DNA of 6,889 nt from JACKOD01 sp041591635. Lineage in GTDB: Bacteria; Pseudomonadota; Gammaproteobacteria; Pseudomonadales; Oleiphilaceae. The translations under genes were made by a program, and so were the position numbers. The notes beneath the pieces are model-generated. The model was not told the DNA's origin, did no database searches, and saw only the letters and a list, made by a program, of their open reading frames with translations. Shown in pieces: positions 1 through 5,547 of the stretch. The stretch covers positions 1 to 6,889 of the forward strand of contig JBFHRO010000175.1 in NCBI GenBank assembly GCA_041591635.1. The letters run 5' to 3'. Each line of letters opens with the position of its first letter. The first letter of the stretch is position 1.

Positions 1-1
1 G

Positions 2-82
2 CCACTGCAAAACCAAGACAGAGTAAAAAATATCGACAGCCTTGCCCCGCTTGGCCACAACCCCGCCCAAAGCGCCGCCTGA
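2..82 (+). CDS. possible 3' end of an upstream gene (partial, uncertain)
   Basis: A frame is open from the left edge of the window and ends at a TGA at 80-82, giving a 26-residue tail ending in NPAQSAA. The composition drops sharply to AT-rich about 30 bases after this stop, as expected where coding sequence gives way to a control region. Nothing in the peptide identifies a family. The minus strand of the same stretch also has an open frame with equally plausible codon use (see the rejected list), so strand and reality are both uncertain. The sequence left of the window would settle it. Confidence 0.25.
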   Translation, partial: PLQNQDRVKNIDSLAPLGHNPAQSAA

Positions 83-145
83 GTTTATTCCGGAGAACAG
101 CCTTCCATATTTATAAACACACAAAACATTTATTTTTCAACTTGT

Positions 146-151
146 TATAAC
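146..151 (+). promoter_or_regulatory. possible extended -10 element upstream of the PlsC-like gene
   Basis: TATAAC at 146-151 is preceded by TG one base upstream (TGTTATAAC), the shape of an extended -10 element. No convincing -35 is seen about 17 bases upstream, where the sequence is a run of A and C. Initiation near 158 would leave a leader of about 110 bases before the ATG at 267, with the inverted repeat at 171-201 just downstream of the start point. This is an assignment by eye. Confidence 0.3.
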
Positions 152-170
152 ACCAAAAAACAAACATGGG

Positions 171-201
171 CAATTGTACTAAATACTTTAGTGTACAGTT
201 G
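171..201. promoter_or_regulatory. operator-like inverted repeat
   Basis: ACTAAA at 178-183 and TTTAGT at 187-192 are perfect inverted arms around the centre TAC. The symmetry continues outward as CAATTGT on the left and GTACAGTTG on the right, with a two-base offset in the right arm. An interrupted dyad of this length in an AT-rich promoter region is typical of a site for a dimeric repressor such as a TetR-type protein, but no regulator gene is in the window and no known consensus is matched. It is also too AT-rich to be a terminator. Confidence 0.4.
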
Positions 202-252
202 TAAGCCGTAATGTTACCTTATATCAACGCCATCGATCTTCTTTACACCTGC

Positions 253-258
253 AAGGGA
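253..258 (+). promoter_or_regulatory. ribosome binding site of the PlsC-like gene
   Basis: AAGGGA lies eight bases before the ATG at 267. It supports that start over the internal ATG at 444, which would give a protein beginning MKKQDK and has no purine-rich site before it. Confidence 0.6.
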
Positions 259-266
259 ACGTTACC

Positions 267-1214
267 ATGAACGGATTAGCCAGAATCAATAATTTCGCCC
301 ACAACATTACCGCCCCCCCTTCTACCATCAAACAGCTCACCGGAATGCTGCCCCGCCTTGTGGCCGTCACCGCCGCACCTGTGACACCTTCCGAACCTGC
401 CACAACCTCATTCGAAGGCTTGAATGGCCCGGATCCGGTTTTGATGAAAAAGCAGGACAAAATCATTAACTGGTTCATGGATCACTACTTCCGACTGGAG
501 ATTAACGGCTGGGAGAACCTGCCAAGCGAGCCCTCACTGCTGATCGGCGTACACTCCGGCGGCCCGTTAACCATGGACGCCTGGACGGTCGGCTTCGCCT
601 GGTGGCGCCACTTCCAGGGCAAGCGTGGCTTGCACGCTACGGCCCATGATGTGCTTATGAAGACTCCCTTACTGGGCACCTATTTCCGCCGCATGGGCGT
701 CATCAGCCCCACACGGGAAAACATCGATGCTTCGTTCAAGAAAGGTGACGATGTCATCCTGTGGCCCGGCGGTGAAAAAGACGCTTTTCGCAGCTGGTCA
801 AAGCGCGACAAAGTGGTGCTGGGAGGCCGAACCGGCTTTATCCGTCAGGCCATTCTCAGTGGCCGCCCTATTGTGCCGGTAGCGACGGTAGGCGGGCATG
901 ACACCCTGTTCGTGCTGTCAGAAGGCCGGGCCCTGGCCAAACTGCTGCGCCTGAAGAAATACCTGCGCTCCGAGGTGGCTCCTATCACGCTCAGCTGGCC
1001 GCTTGGCCTGGCGATTCATGTCACGCCACTGCAGCACATCCCGCTGCCCGCGAAAATCCGTACCGAGCTGCTGGAGCCTGTTTACTGCGGCACCAACCCT
1101 GCCCTGGCCGATGATCCAGTCTACGTACAAAAGATGTACGATGAAGTCGAACGTCGCCTGCAGGCCGCCATGGATCGACTGGCTAAAAAACGCCGCTTTC
1201 CTGTCTTTGGCTGA
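267..1214 (+). CDS. lysophospholipid acyltransferase family protein (PlsC/DAGAT-like)
   Basis: This is a 315-residue probable glycerolipid O-acyltransferase of the PlsC superfamily, expected to move a fatty acyl group from acyl-CoA or acyl-ACP to a (lyso)glycerolipid at the inner membrane. The first 55 residues are rich in Ala, Pro and Thr and look like a non-conserved extension. The catalytic histidine block is HSGGPLTMD (96-104). The usual histidine-four residues-aspartate spacing is absent, as the first acidic residue is D104. This resembles the divergent TMEM68/diacylglycerol-acyltransferase-like branch. The glycerol-binding block is LWPGGEKDAFRSW (165-177) and block IV is PIVPVATVGG (201-210). 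The C-terminus is basic. The gene ends in a double stop, TGATAG. The start is supported by AAGGGA. Substrate cannot be told from sequence; phospholipid, triacylglycerol or storage-lipid synthesis are all possible. Confidence 0.82.
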   Translation: MNGLARINNFAHNITAPPSTIKQLTGMLPRLVAVTAAPVTPSEPATTSFEGLNGPDPVLMKKQDKIINWFMDHYFRLEINGWENLPSEPSLLIGVHSGGPLTMDAWTVGFAWWRHFQGKRGLHATAHDVLMKTPLLGTYFRRMGVISPTRENIDASFKKGDDVILWPGGEKDAFRSWSKRDKVVLGGRTGFIRQAILSGRPIVPVATVGGHDTLFVLSEGRALAKLLRLKKYLRSEVAPITLSWPLGLAIHVTPLQHIPLPAKIRTELLEPVYCGTNPALADDPVYVQKMYDEVERRLQAAMDRLAKKRRFPVFG

Positions 1215-1217
1215 TAG

Positions 1218-1237
1218 CTTTTGATCCGGCTCAAAAG
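1218..1237. terminator. possible bidirectional terminator between convergent genes
   Basis: CTTTTGA (1218-1224) and TCAAAAG (1231-1237) are perfect seven-base inverted arms around a six-base loop, filling the 16-base gap between two convergent genes. The T and A runs lie in the stem rather than after it and the stem is AU-rich, so it is not a classical intrinsic terminator. The placement is what makes it likely. The right arm overlaps the last codons of the leftward gene. Confidence 0.35.
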
Positions 1238-1665
1238 ACCGTCGGCCACAGTAGCTTTAACCCCAGCACCAGCATCAGCGGCGCATAGGGAAAAGCGACT
1301 GTTGGCCGCAGGGCCTGACGCAGGTAATGCCATATCAGCATGCCGGTTGAAGGCCTTTCCTGGGCGTACAGGGTATTGTATTGGTAGGCTTTGCCATCGA
1401 TGTAGGCGAGCTTTTGGCCGCTGGACAGAAAGCGCTCGACTTGCAGCAAGCGTGTATCAATCCGCGATTGAAAGGTTTTCCAGATGGCATCCTGCAACCA
1501 CAGAATCGCCAACAACCACAAAAGAAATCCCCCCAGATGATTCAAACTGTAAGCCAAACCCAGCATGGCTACGCCAAGCAGCTTGATCATAAGCGAATAC
1601 TTCTCGTAACTGTCGAACTGATTCTGTAATACCAACCACTCTTTCGCCAAGTCGGCTGTTTGCAT
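1231..1665 (-). CDS. small membrane protein of unknown function
   Basis: I do not recognise this 144-residue protein. It has a charged amphipathic N-terminus (about 1-24) followed by a hydrophobic hairpin (about 25-42 and 44-59, the second rich in Leu and Trp). A polar middle section (60-120) carries several Arg, Lys and Tyr residues, and a last hydrophobic stretch (about 124-142) runs almost to the C-terminus. There is no cleavable signal peptide and no cysteine or metal motif. This suggests an inner-membrane protein with a cytoplasmic or periplasmic loop of about 60 residues. The start ATG has only a weak AGG, 11 bases upstream. It runs against two acyltransferase genes and is divergent from lpxL, so a role in envelope lipids is guilt by position only. 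Confidence 0.65.
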   Translation of the reverse strand: MQTADLAKEWLVLQNQFDSYEKYSLMIKLLGVAMLGLAYSLNHLGGFLLWLLAILWLQDAIWKTFQSRIDTRLLQVERFLSSGQKLAYIDGKAYQYNTLYAQERPSTGMLIWHYLRQALRPTVAFPYAPLMLVLGLKLLWPTVF

Positions 1666-1765
1666 AACGGCATCTACCTGCGGCTAATACCCGCCCAACG
1701 CGCTGCATCGACGGGATGTTTCTGTTTCAACTCAACTTATTGTGTATTGTTTGCTGGCCATTCGC

Positions 1766-1771
1766 TAAAAT
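1766..1771 (+). promoter_or_regulatory. candidate -10 element of the lpxL promoter
   Basis: TAAAAT at 1766-1771 matches five of six bases of the sigma-70 -10 consensus and lies in the divergent spacer. The -35 is poor: TGTATT with a 17-base spacer, or TTGTGT at 1740-1745 with a 20-base spacer. If real, transcription would start near 1778 and the lpxL leader would be about 130 bases, consistent with translation starting at 1911 rather than 1716. Confidence 0.35.
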
Positions 1772-1811
1772 TGCCCCCTTGTCGTCAGGTGGCCCGGCCA
1801 TACTCAGCTTA

Positions 1812-1837
1812 GTCAAATTTGACGCGCCTGTTGACGC
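1812..1837. promoter_or_regulatory. 12-bp perfect palindrome followed by a half-repeat in the lpxL leader
   Basis: GTCAAATTTGAC (1812-1823) is a perfect palindrome. TTGACGC occurs at its right edge (1819-1825) and again 12 bases later (1831-1837). It lies between the candidate promoter and the lpxL start, where an operator could act. No known regulator consensus is recognised. Confidence 0.3.
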
Positions 1838-1898
1838 CAAATTCAAACGTTTTCACTCCCATCTGAAATCGTACCTGGTCGGCGCACAAGAACGACCC

Positions 1899-1904
1899 GA
1901 GGAG
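1899..1904 (+). promoter_or_regulatory. lpxL: ribosome binding site that fixes the lpxL start
   Basis: GAGGAG is six bases before TTG at 1911. The spacing and strength are near ideal, while the ATG at 1716 has no such site. The site decides for a TTG start and a 304-residue product. Confidence 0.75.
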
Positions 1905-1910
1905 AAAATT

Positions 1911-2825
1911 TTGGCCAAGAAACACGCAAACAAACCGCTCTGGCACCCGGTATTCTGGCCAGCCTGGCTGGCAGTTGCCGTTCTTTATTGCCTGTCGTTT
2001 CTGCCCATGTCAACCAAGCAACGCTGGGGTGCCGGCTTTGGGCGACTGGTAAAAAAGCGCATGCGCTCGCGTTACAAAGTCACCCGGGCCAATATTCAGG
2101 CGTGCTTTCCGCAGCTTGATCATGAAGCCCAGGAACAGCTCATTGATGCCAGTTTTGTGGCCTGCGGGCGGGGTTTTTTCGAAACGATTCATGCCTGGTG
2201 GCAAGATATGACCCCTTATCTCCAGCAGCTGAAAATCACCGGTGGCGAGCACCTTGCCCAGGCCCAGGCCACCGGAAAGGGCGTTTTTCTGATTGGCGGC
2301 CATTACAGTCTGTTTGACTTTGCCCTGCCCCTCTTTGCGCAACAACTGCAAAAACCGGGCTACATGTACCGCCCCAACGATAACCCTGTCGTCGAGTGGA
2401 TGATTGAGCGGGGGCGCCGCCGCCACTTCAACATTCAGGCCTTTACCAAACACGAAATGAAAGACATGATCGCCTTTCTCAAAGCGGGCGGTGCCGTCTG
2501 GTATGCCTGCGATCAGGACTTCGGCCACCGCGCCAAGGTATTCGTGCCCTTTTTCGGCGTTGATGCCGGCTGCATCACCATGCCCAGCAAAATTGCCCAG
2601 GACTCAGGCGCCAGTGTGCTCTTTGTGGCCCATTTACGGCATCCCGATGGCCGCTACGAAATCACCTTCTCGCCGGTTCAAACCGGTTTCGGCGAGGATG
2701 AAACCCGGGATGCCCATGGCTGGATGAACTACATTGAAACCACCCTGCGCACCCACCCGGATCAATACCTGTGGATGCACAAGCGCTTCAAGACACGCCC
2801 GGAAGGTACCCCCAAGCTCTATTAA
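1911..2825 (+). CDS. lpxL: lipid A biosynthesis lauroyl (late) acyltransferase, LpxL/HtrB family
   Basis: The protein transfers a secondary acyl chain from acyl-ACP to the Kdo-lipid A precursor at the cytoplasmic face of the inner membrane. Counting from TTG at 1911 it has 304 residues, against 306 recalled for E. coli LpxL. An N-terminal hydrophobic anchor lies at about 12-32. The catalytic HYSLFD (131-136) gives the histidine-four-aspartate motif. YRPNDNP (153-159), DQDFG (201-205) and the C-terminal WMHKRFKTRPEG (288-299) match family signatures, the last almost identical to E. coli. The in-frame ATG at 1716 would add 65 residues without family resemblance, whereas GAGGAG sits six bases before the TTG. 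The gene ends in TAATAG. LpxL, LpxM and LpxP cannot be fully separated by motif; length and C-terminus favour LpxL/HtrB, and the acyl chain length is not predictable. Confidence 0.9.
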   Translation: MAKKHANKPLWHPVFWPAWLAVAVLYCLSFLPMSTKQRWGAGFGRLVKKRMRSRYKVTRANIQACFPQLDHEAQEQLIDASFVACGRGFFETIHAWWQDMTPYLQQLKITGGEHLAQAQATGKGVFLIGGHYSLFDFALPLFAQQLQKPGYMYRPNDNPVVEWMIERGRRRHFNIQAFTKHEMKDMIAFLKAGGAVWYACDQDFGHRAKVFVPFFGVDAGCITMPSKIAQDSGASVLFVAHLRHPDGRYEITFSPVQTGFGEDETRDAHGWMNYIETTLRTHPDQYLWMHKRFKTRPEGTPKLY

Positions 2826-2828
2826 TAG

Positions 2829-2869
2829 GGCACCTGGATACAGGGTGGCAATAAGGTCATCCTGGTGCC
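2829..2869. terminator. possible bidirectional stem-loop between lpxL and the M14 gene
   Basis: GGCACCTGGAT (2829-2839) and ATCCTGGTGCC (2859-2869) are inverted arms with ten of eleven matches and a 19-base loop. They fill the gap between the converging lpxL and zinc-hydrolase genes. There is no T-run after either arm, so it may instead stabilise mRNA 3' ends or act with processing. Confidence 0.4.
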
Positions 2870-2877
2870 ATCTGCAG

Positions 2878-3945
2878 TTATACCAGCGGCCCTAATTCCT
2901 GGTTGAGTTCGTCGTCTTCAAGAATGGCGCTATGAAAGGCCTCCACCTGCCGCTCCGCCCCCGATACCGTTTCGAAGCGGGCGATATGAAACATCGCCTC
3001 GCCTTCGTTAACCAGCGGCAGCGTGACCCGCCCAATGACAATGCCGCGAATGGGGGCCTTCACCAGCACCTCTTGTTCCCCCAGGGGCGCACTGATCACT
3101 CCCAGCGTCGTGTCATTTTCGACCCGGGCCCCCAGCGGCACCATCGGCCGAAGAATACCGTCCTGCGAGGCTCGCACCCAGTAAGAGGACTTGGCCACCA
3201 CGGGCTTGGGCCTGGGCTTGGCCGGTCGTTGTGCCTCGACTTCCTTGCTCACGGGAGCCTTGCCGAGCATATCGAGCGAGCGCATGACTCCGACAATCCC
3301 CCGCACCCCCCCGGCAATGGCAATCTCGTCAAAGCGAAGTGCTTCTCCCGCCTCGTAGGTGATGACAGGCAAACCACTCTCATCCGCATTCCCTCGCAGC
3401 GAGCCTTCGCGTAGCGTCGAGTTAATAATCACAGGTGCACCAAAGGCTTCAGCCATGGCAGCGGACGCCGGATTATCCATGTTGGTACGAATCTGCGGCA
3501 AATTCGAACGATGAATGGCTGCGGTATGCAAATCAATGATATGCGTTGCTTTGCTGACAATCTGGGTGCGAAACAGGTTGGCAATGCGCGCGCCCAGGGA
3601 GCCCTTTTCCGAACCGGGAAAGCATCGATTGAGATCCCGCCGGTCGGGTAAATAGCGGCTGCGTTGCACAAACCCCAACACATTCACGATCGGCACGGCA
3701 ATCAAGGTTCCCTTGAGTCGCTTCAGCATTCGCGTTTTCAGCAGCCGGCGAATGATTTCCACGCCATTGATTTCATCGCCATGAATGGCCGCACACACCA
3801 GCAGTACCGGCCCCGCGCGTTTGCCGCAGACCACCTCGACGGGAATATGCAAGGGCGTGTGGGTATAGAGTTGCCCGACCTGCATTTCAATACAACGCCT
3901 TTCACCGGCCTTGATCACCACTCCGGCAATTTCGATACCTGCCAT
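2878..3945 (-). CDS. succinylglutamate desuccinylase/aspartoacylase-family zinc hydrolase
   Basis: This M14-like metallohydrolase is predicted to cleave an amide bond to an amino or dicarboxylic acid. Numbered from the second ATG (3945), HGDE at 55-58 gives zinc ligands H55 and E58, and DLHTA supplies H140 as the third. RRDLNRCFPG (102-111) matches the substrate-carboxylate region, with R107 as likely anchor. YEAG contains the probable catalytic E198. A Pro/Lys-rich linker (about 230-250) leads to a C-terminal beta-rich, barrel-sandwich-like domain (about 257-322). The total of 355 residues is close to family length. ATG at 3951 is two codons upstream, but the only AGG (3953-3955) suits 3945, seven bases away. 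It is not convincingly AstE, because no other arginine-catabolism (ast) genes are near. It follows rimK by about 45 bases and is probably in its operon, suggesting removal or processing of a glutamyl or peptide tag. Confidence 0.82.
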   Translation of the reverse strand: MAGIEIAGVVIKAGERRCIEMQVGQLYTHTPLHIPVEVVCGKRAGPVLLVCAAIHGDEINGVEIIRRLLKTRMLKRLKGTLIAVPIVNVLGFVQRSRYLPDRRDLNRCFPGSEKGSLGARIANLFRTQIVSKATHIIDLHTAAIHRSNLPQIRTNMDNPASAAMAEAFGAPVIINSTLREGSLRGNADESGLPVITYEAGEALRFDEIAIAGGVRGIVGVMRSLDMLGKAPVSKEVEAQRPAKPRPKPVVAKSSYWVRASQDGILRPMVPLGARVENDTTLGVISAPLGEQEVLVKAPIRGIVIGRVTLPLVNEGEAMFHIARFETVSGAERQVEAFHSAILEDDELNQELGPLV

Positions 3946-3990
3946 TTTCATGCCTGTTTGTCACTGGAAAAATGCGAGGGAACCGCGCCA

Positions 3991-4896
3991 TCAACCCACC
4001 GTCGAATCACGCGCACTGACGGGCTTGGCGTGCTTTTCAATAAATTCGTAGATAAGCCCGGCGACATCTTTACCGGTGGCTTCTTCAATGCCCTCAAGGC
4101 CCGGAGACGAGTTCACCTCCATCACCAAGGGCCCCCGGTTGGAGCGCAAAATATCCACACCGGCCACATTCAACCCCATGACCTTGGCGGCGGCCACGGC
4201 CGTTCGGCGCTCCTCCGGCGAGATACGAACCACGGCCGCCGAACCTCCGCGATGCAGATTCGAACGAAACTCGTCCCCCGATGCCTGACGCTTCATCGCC
4301 GCCACCACCTTGTCACCCACCACGAAACAGCGAATATCCACTCCCGCGGCCTCTTTGACAAATTCCTGTACCATGATGTTGGCCTTGAGCCCCATAAAGG
4401 CCTCAAGCACGCTTTCGGCGGCCTTGCGGGTCTCGGCCAGGACAACGCCAATACCCTGAGTGCCCTCAAGCAGTTTGATGACCAGCGGTGCCCCGCCAAC
4501 CATTTGAATCAGATCCTTGATGTCATCGGGGCGATGGGCAAAGCCTGTAATCGGCAGGCCGATGCCTTTGCGCGAGAGTAACTGCAGTGAGCGTAACTTA
4601 TCCCGGGCGCGGGAAATCCCGTTTGAGCTGTTAAGCGGAAATACCCCCATCATCTCAAACTGGCGCAGCACGGCCGTACCATAAAAGGTGATAGAAGCGC
4701 CAACCCGCGGAATCACGGCATCAAACCCGGTCAGCTCTTGTCCTTTGTAGTGAATGCCCGGCTGGTCGGTCGCTATGTTCATGTAGCAACGCAGGGTGTC
4801 TATCACCTTGACTTCGTGGCCGCGTTTCTGGCCGGCTTCAACCAGCCTTCTGGTGGAGTACAAACTGGCCTTGCGGGACAGTATGGCGATTTTCAT
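3991..4896 (-). CDS. rimK: ribosomal protein S6--L-glutamate ligase RimK (ATP-grasp)
   Basis: RimK uses ATP to add glutamate residues to the C-terminus of 30S protein S6 and can also make poly-alpha-glutamate. The product starting at ATG 4896 has 301 residues (E. coli about 300), and the opening [18 protein letters not shown] aligns with the known N-terminus. The N-terminal RimK domain covers about 1-95 and the ATP-grasp domain 100-288. The nucleotide site shows K100, K141 and EGTQGIG (144-150), with E178 after it. D187 and R189 follow, then RSNLHRGG (211-218), and D248 with [13 protein letters not shown] (259-271) supplies Mg ligands E260 and N262. All catalytic residues are present. AAGGA lies eight bases before this ATG. 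An upstream TTG at 4989 is in frame but lies in the tandem repeat and adds 31 residues without homology, so it is rejected. It sits between the retropepsin and zinc-hydrolase genes, a likely operon. Confidence 0.95.
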   Translation of the reverse strand: MKIAILSRKASLYSTRRLVEAGQKRGHEVKVIDTLRCYMNIATDQPGIHYKGQELTGFDAVIPRVGASITFYGTAVLRQFEMMGVFPLNSSNGISRARDKLRSLQLLSRKGIGLPITGFAHRPDDIKDLIQMVGGAPLVIKLLEGTQGIGVVLAETRKAAESVLEAFMGLKANIMVQEFVKEAAGVDIRCFVVGDKVVAAMKRQASGDEFRSNLHRGGSAAVVRISPEERRTAVAAAKVMGLNVAGVDILRSNRGPLVMEVNSSPGLEGIEEATGKDVAGLIYEFIEKHAKPVSARDSTVG

Positions 4897-4904
4897 AACA
4901 GGTG

Positions 4905-4909
4905 TCCTT
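4905..4909 (-). promoter_or_regulatory. rimK: ribosome binding site that fixes the rimK start
   Basis: AAGGA on the minus strand lies eight bases before the ATG at 4894-4896. It agrees with the conserved RimK N-terminus and excludes the in-frame TTG at 4989, which has no such support. Confidence 0.75.
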
Positions 4910-4949
4910 GAAGGGATCTCTTCGTAAATTGCCCGGCTCGAACCGTTAT

Positions 4950-5045
4950 TATTCCAACGAGCTTGTTTTCCAACGACTTTATTTTCCAATGACTTTATTT
5001 TCCGACGACCTTATTTTCCAATGACATTATTTTCCAATGACATAG
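4950..5045. repeat. five to six tandem copies of a 16-bp unit in the rimB-rimK spacer
   Basis: Plus-strand consensus TTTTCCAAYGACWTTA repeats without gaps at 4966-4981, 4982-4997, 4998-5013, 5014-5029 and 5030-5045. A degenerate sixth copy (12 of 16 matches to its neighbour) lies at 4950-4965. The copy at 5030-5045 is coding: it holds the last rimB codons (Tyr-Val-Ile-Gly-Lys), and the next copy begins with the rimB stop. The array therefore looks like an amplification of the rimB 3' end into the spacer. The unit is not a multiple of three, so a readthrough frame shifts at each copy. The transcribed strand repeats GGAAAATAA every 16 bases. Confidence 0.9.
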
Positions 5046-5455
5046 GATTTTGCAGGATCAACGATAAAGCGCCGTTTCATTCCGGTTCGCCCCAACAGCA
5101 TCCGGAACTTCATGGTATCACGATTGGTGAGGGTGAATTCGACTTGCCACTGCTCCCCCCCCAACGCCACCAGGGTCTGAACGACAAATCTGTCTTCACG
5201 GTGCCCACCCGAGTCGGTCACCGAGCGGTAATCAATCACCGGCAACTCGCAGGTAACCGCATAGTCCGAATTGTTCTGTCGGGGATGGACGCAAAAGCGC
5301 ACCATTTGTACCCCGTCACGCACAAAAGGCTCAACATCAAAAGCGTGCAAAGCGGAGGTCCGGGCGCCAGTATCCACCTTGGCCTTGATACGGGGGATAT
5401 TCAGCGCCGGCAGGGAGACCCACTCCCGCCAGCCAATCAGGGCGCGTTTTTGCAT
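5027..5455 (-). CDS. rimB: RimB-type retropepsin-like protease (often annotated ATP-dependent zinc protease)
   Basis: A compact 142-residue cytoplasmic protein of the family commonly labelled ATP-dependent zinc protease, but related in fold to single-domain aspartyl (retroviral-type) proteases. The opening block IGWREWVSLP (7-16) leads to the catalytic-type loop VDTGARTSALHA (27-38) with D28. LLGRTGM (120-126) matches the second psi-loop region of retropepsins. No HExxH zinc site is visible. In Pseudomonas, RimB acts with RimA and RimK to tune S6 glutamylation, and this gene is directly upstream of rimK with 130 bases between. Start: ATG 5455 has AAGGA (5466-5470) ten bases upstream. A TTG at 5461, four bases from that site, would add Met-Arg and is less likely. 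The gene ends inside a 16-bp tandem repeat. Whether it trims glutamates or acts on RimK is inference. Confidence 0.85.
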   Translation of the reverse strand: MQKRALIGWREWVSLPALNIPRIKAKVDTGARTSALHAFDVEPFVRDGVQMVRFCVHPRQNNSDYAVTCELPVIDYRSVTDSGGHREDRFVVQTLVALGGEQWQVEFTLTNRDTMKFRMLLGRTGMKRRFIVDPAKSYVIGK

Positions 5456-5508
5456 CCGCAAGGATTCCTTGTGCTTACCGGGTAATGAATGAAAAGTCCG
5501 TCCAGAGT

Positions 5509-5537
5509 GATTCGAGCCATCCGGCGCAACTCGAATC
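5509..5537 (-). other. stem-loop in the mscS-rimB spacer
   Basis: GATTCGAG (5509-5516) and CTCGAATC (5530-5537) are perfect eight-base inverted arms with a 13-base loop, in the 92-base spacer after the mscS stop. In the leftward transcript no U-run follows, so it reads more like an mRNA-stability or processing hairpin, or partial attenuator, than a full terminator. It could set different levels for mscS and the rim genes. Confidence 0.45.
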
Positions 5538-5547
5538 CTCTGCTGCC

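Noticed and set aside
1..135. minus-strand frame at the left edge with a protein-like segment GGALGGVVAKRGKAVDIF
   Set aside because: It could be the start of a leftward gene (TTG or GTG start), but no ATG and no clear ribosome site precede it, and the plus strand of the same bases is equally plausible. The window edge prevents a decision.
2010..2528. 172-codon minus-strand frame inside lpxL
   Set aside because: Opposite well-conserved LpxL motifs and without any recognisable domain.
2878..3945. assignment as AstE of arginine catabolism
   Set aside because: No astA, astB, astC or astD nearby, and the protein has an added C-terminal beta domain. The rim context argues for another substrate.
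3664..4581. 305-codon plus-strand open frame antisense to rimK and the M14 gene
   Set aside because: It is rich in His, Gly and Arg with no family motif, and lies opposite two proteins with complete catalytic motifs. It is a shadow of GC-rich codon use.
4897..4965. internal promoter for rimK (TTGGAA and TAATAA-like boxes)
   Set aside because: The boxes come from the repeat sequence and match the -10 consensus at only about three of six positions.
4950..5045. CRISPR array
   Set aside because: Repeats are 16 bp, directly adjacent with no unique spacers, and no cas genes are present.
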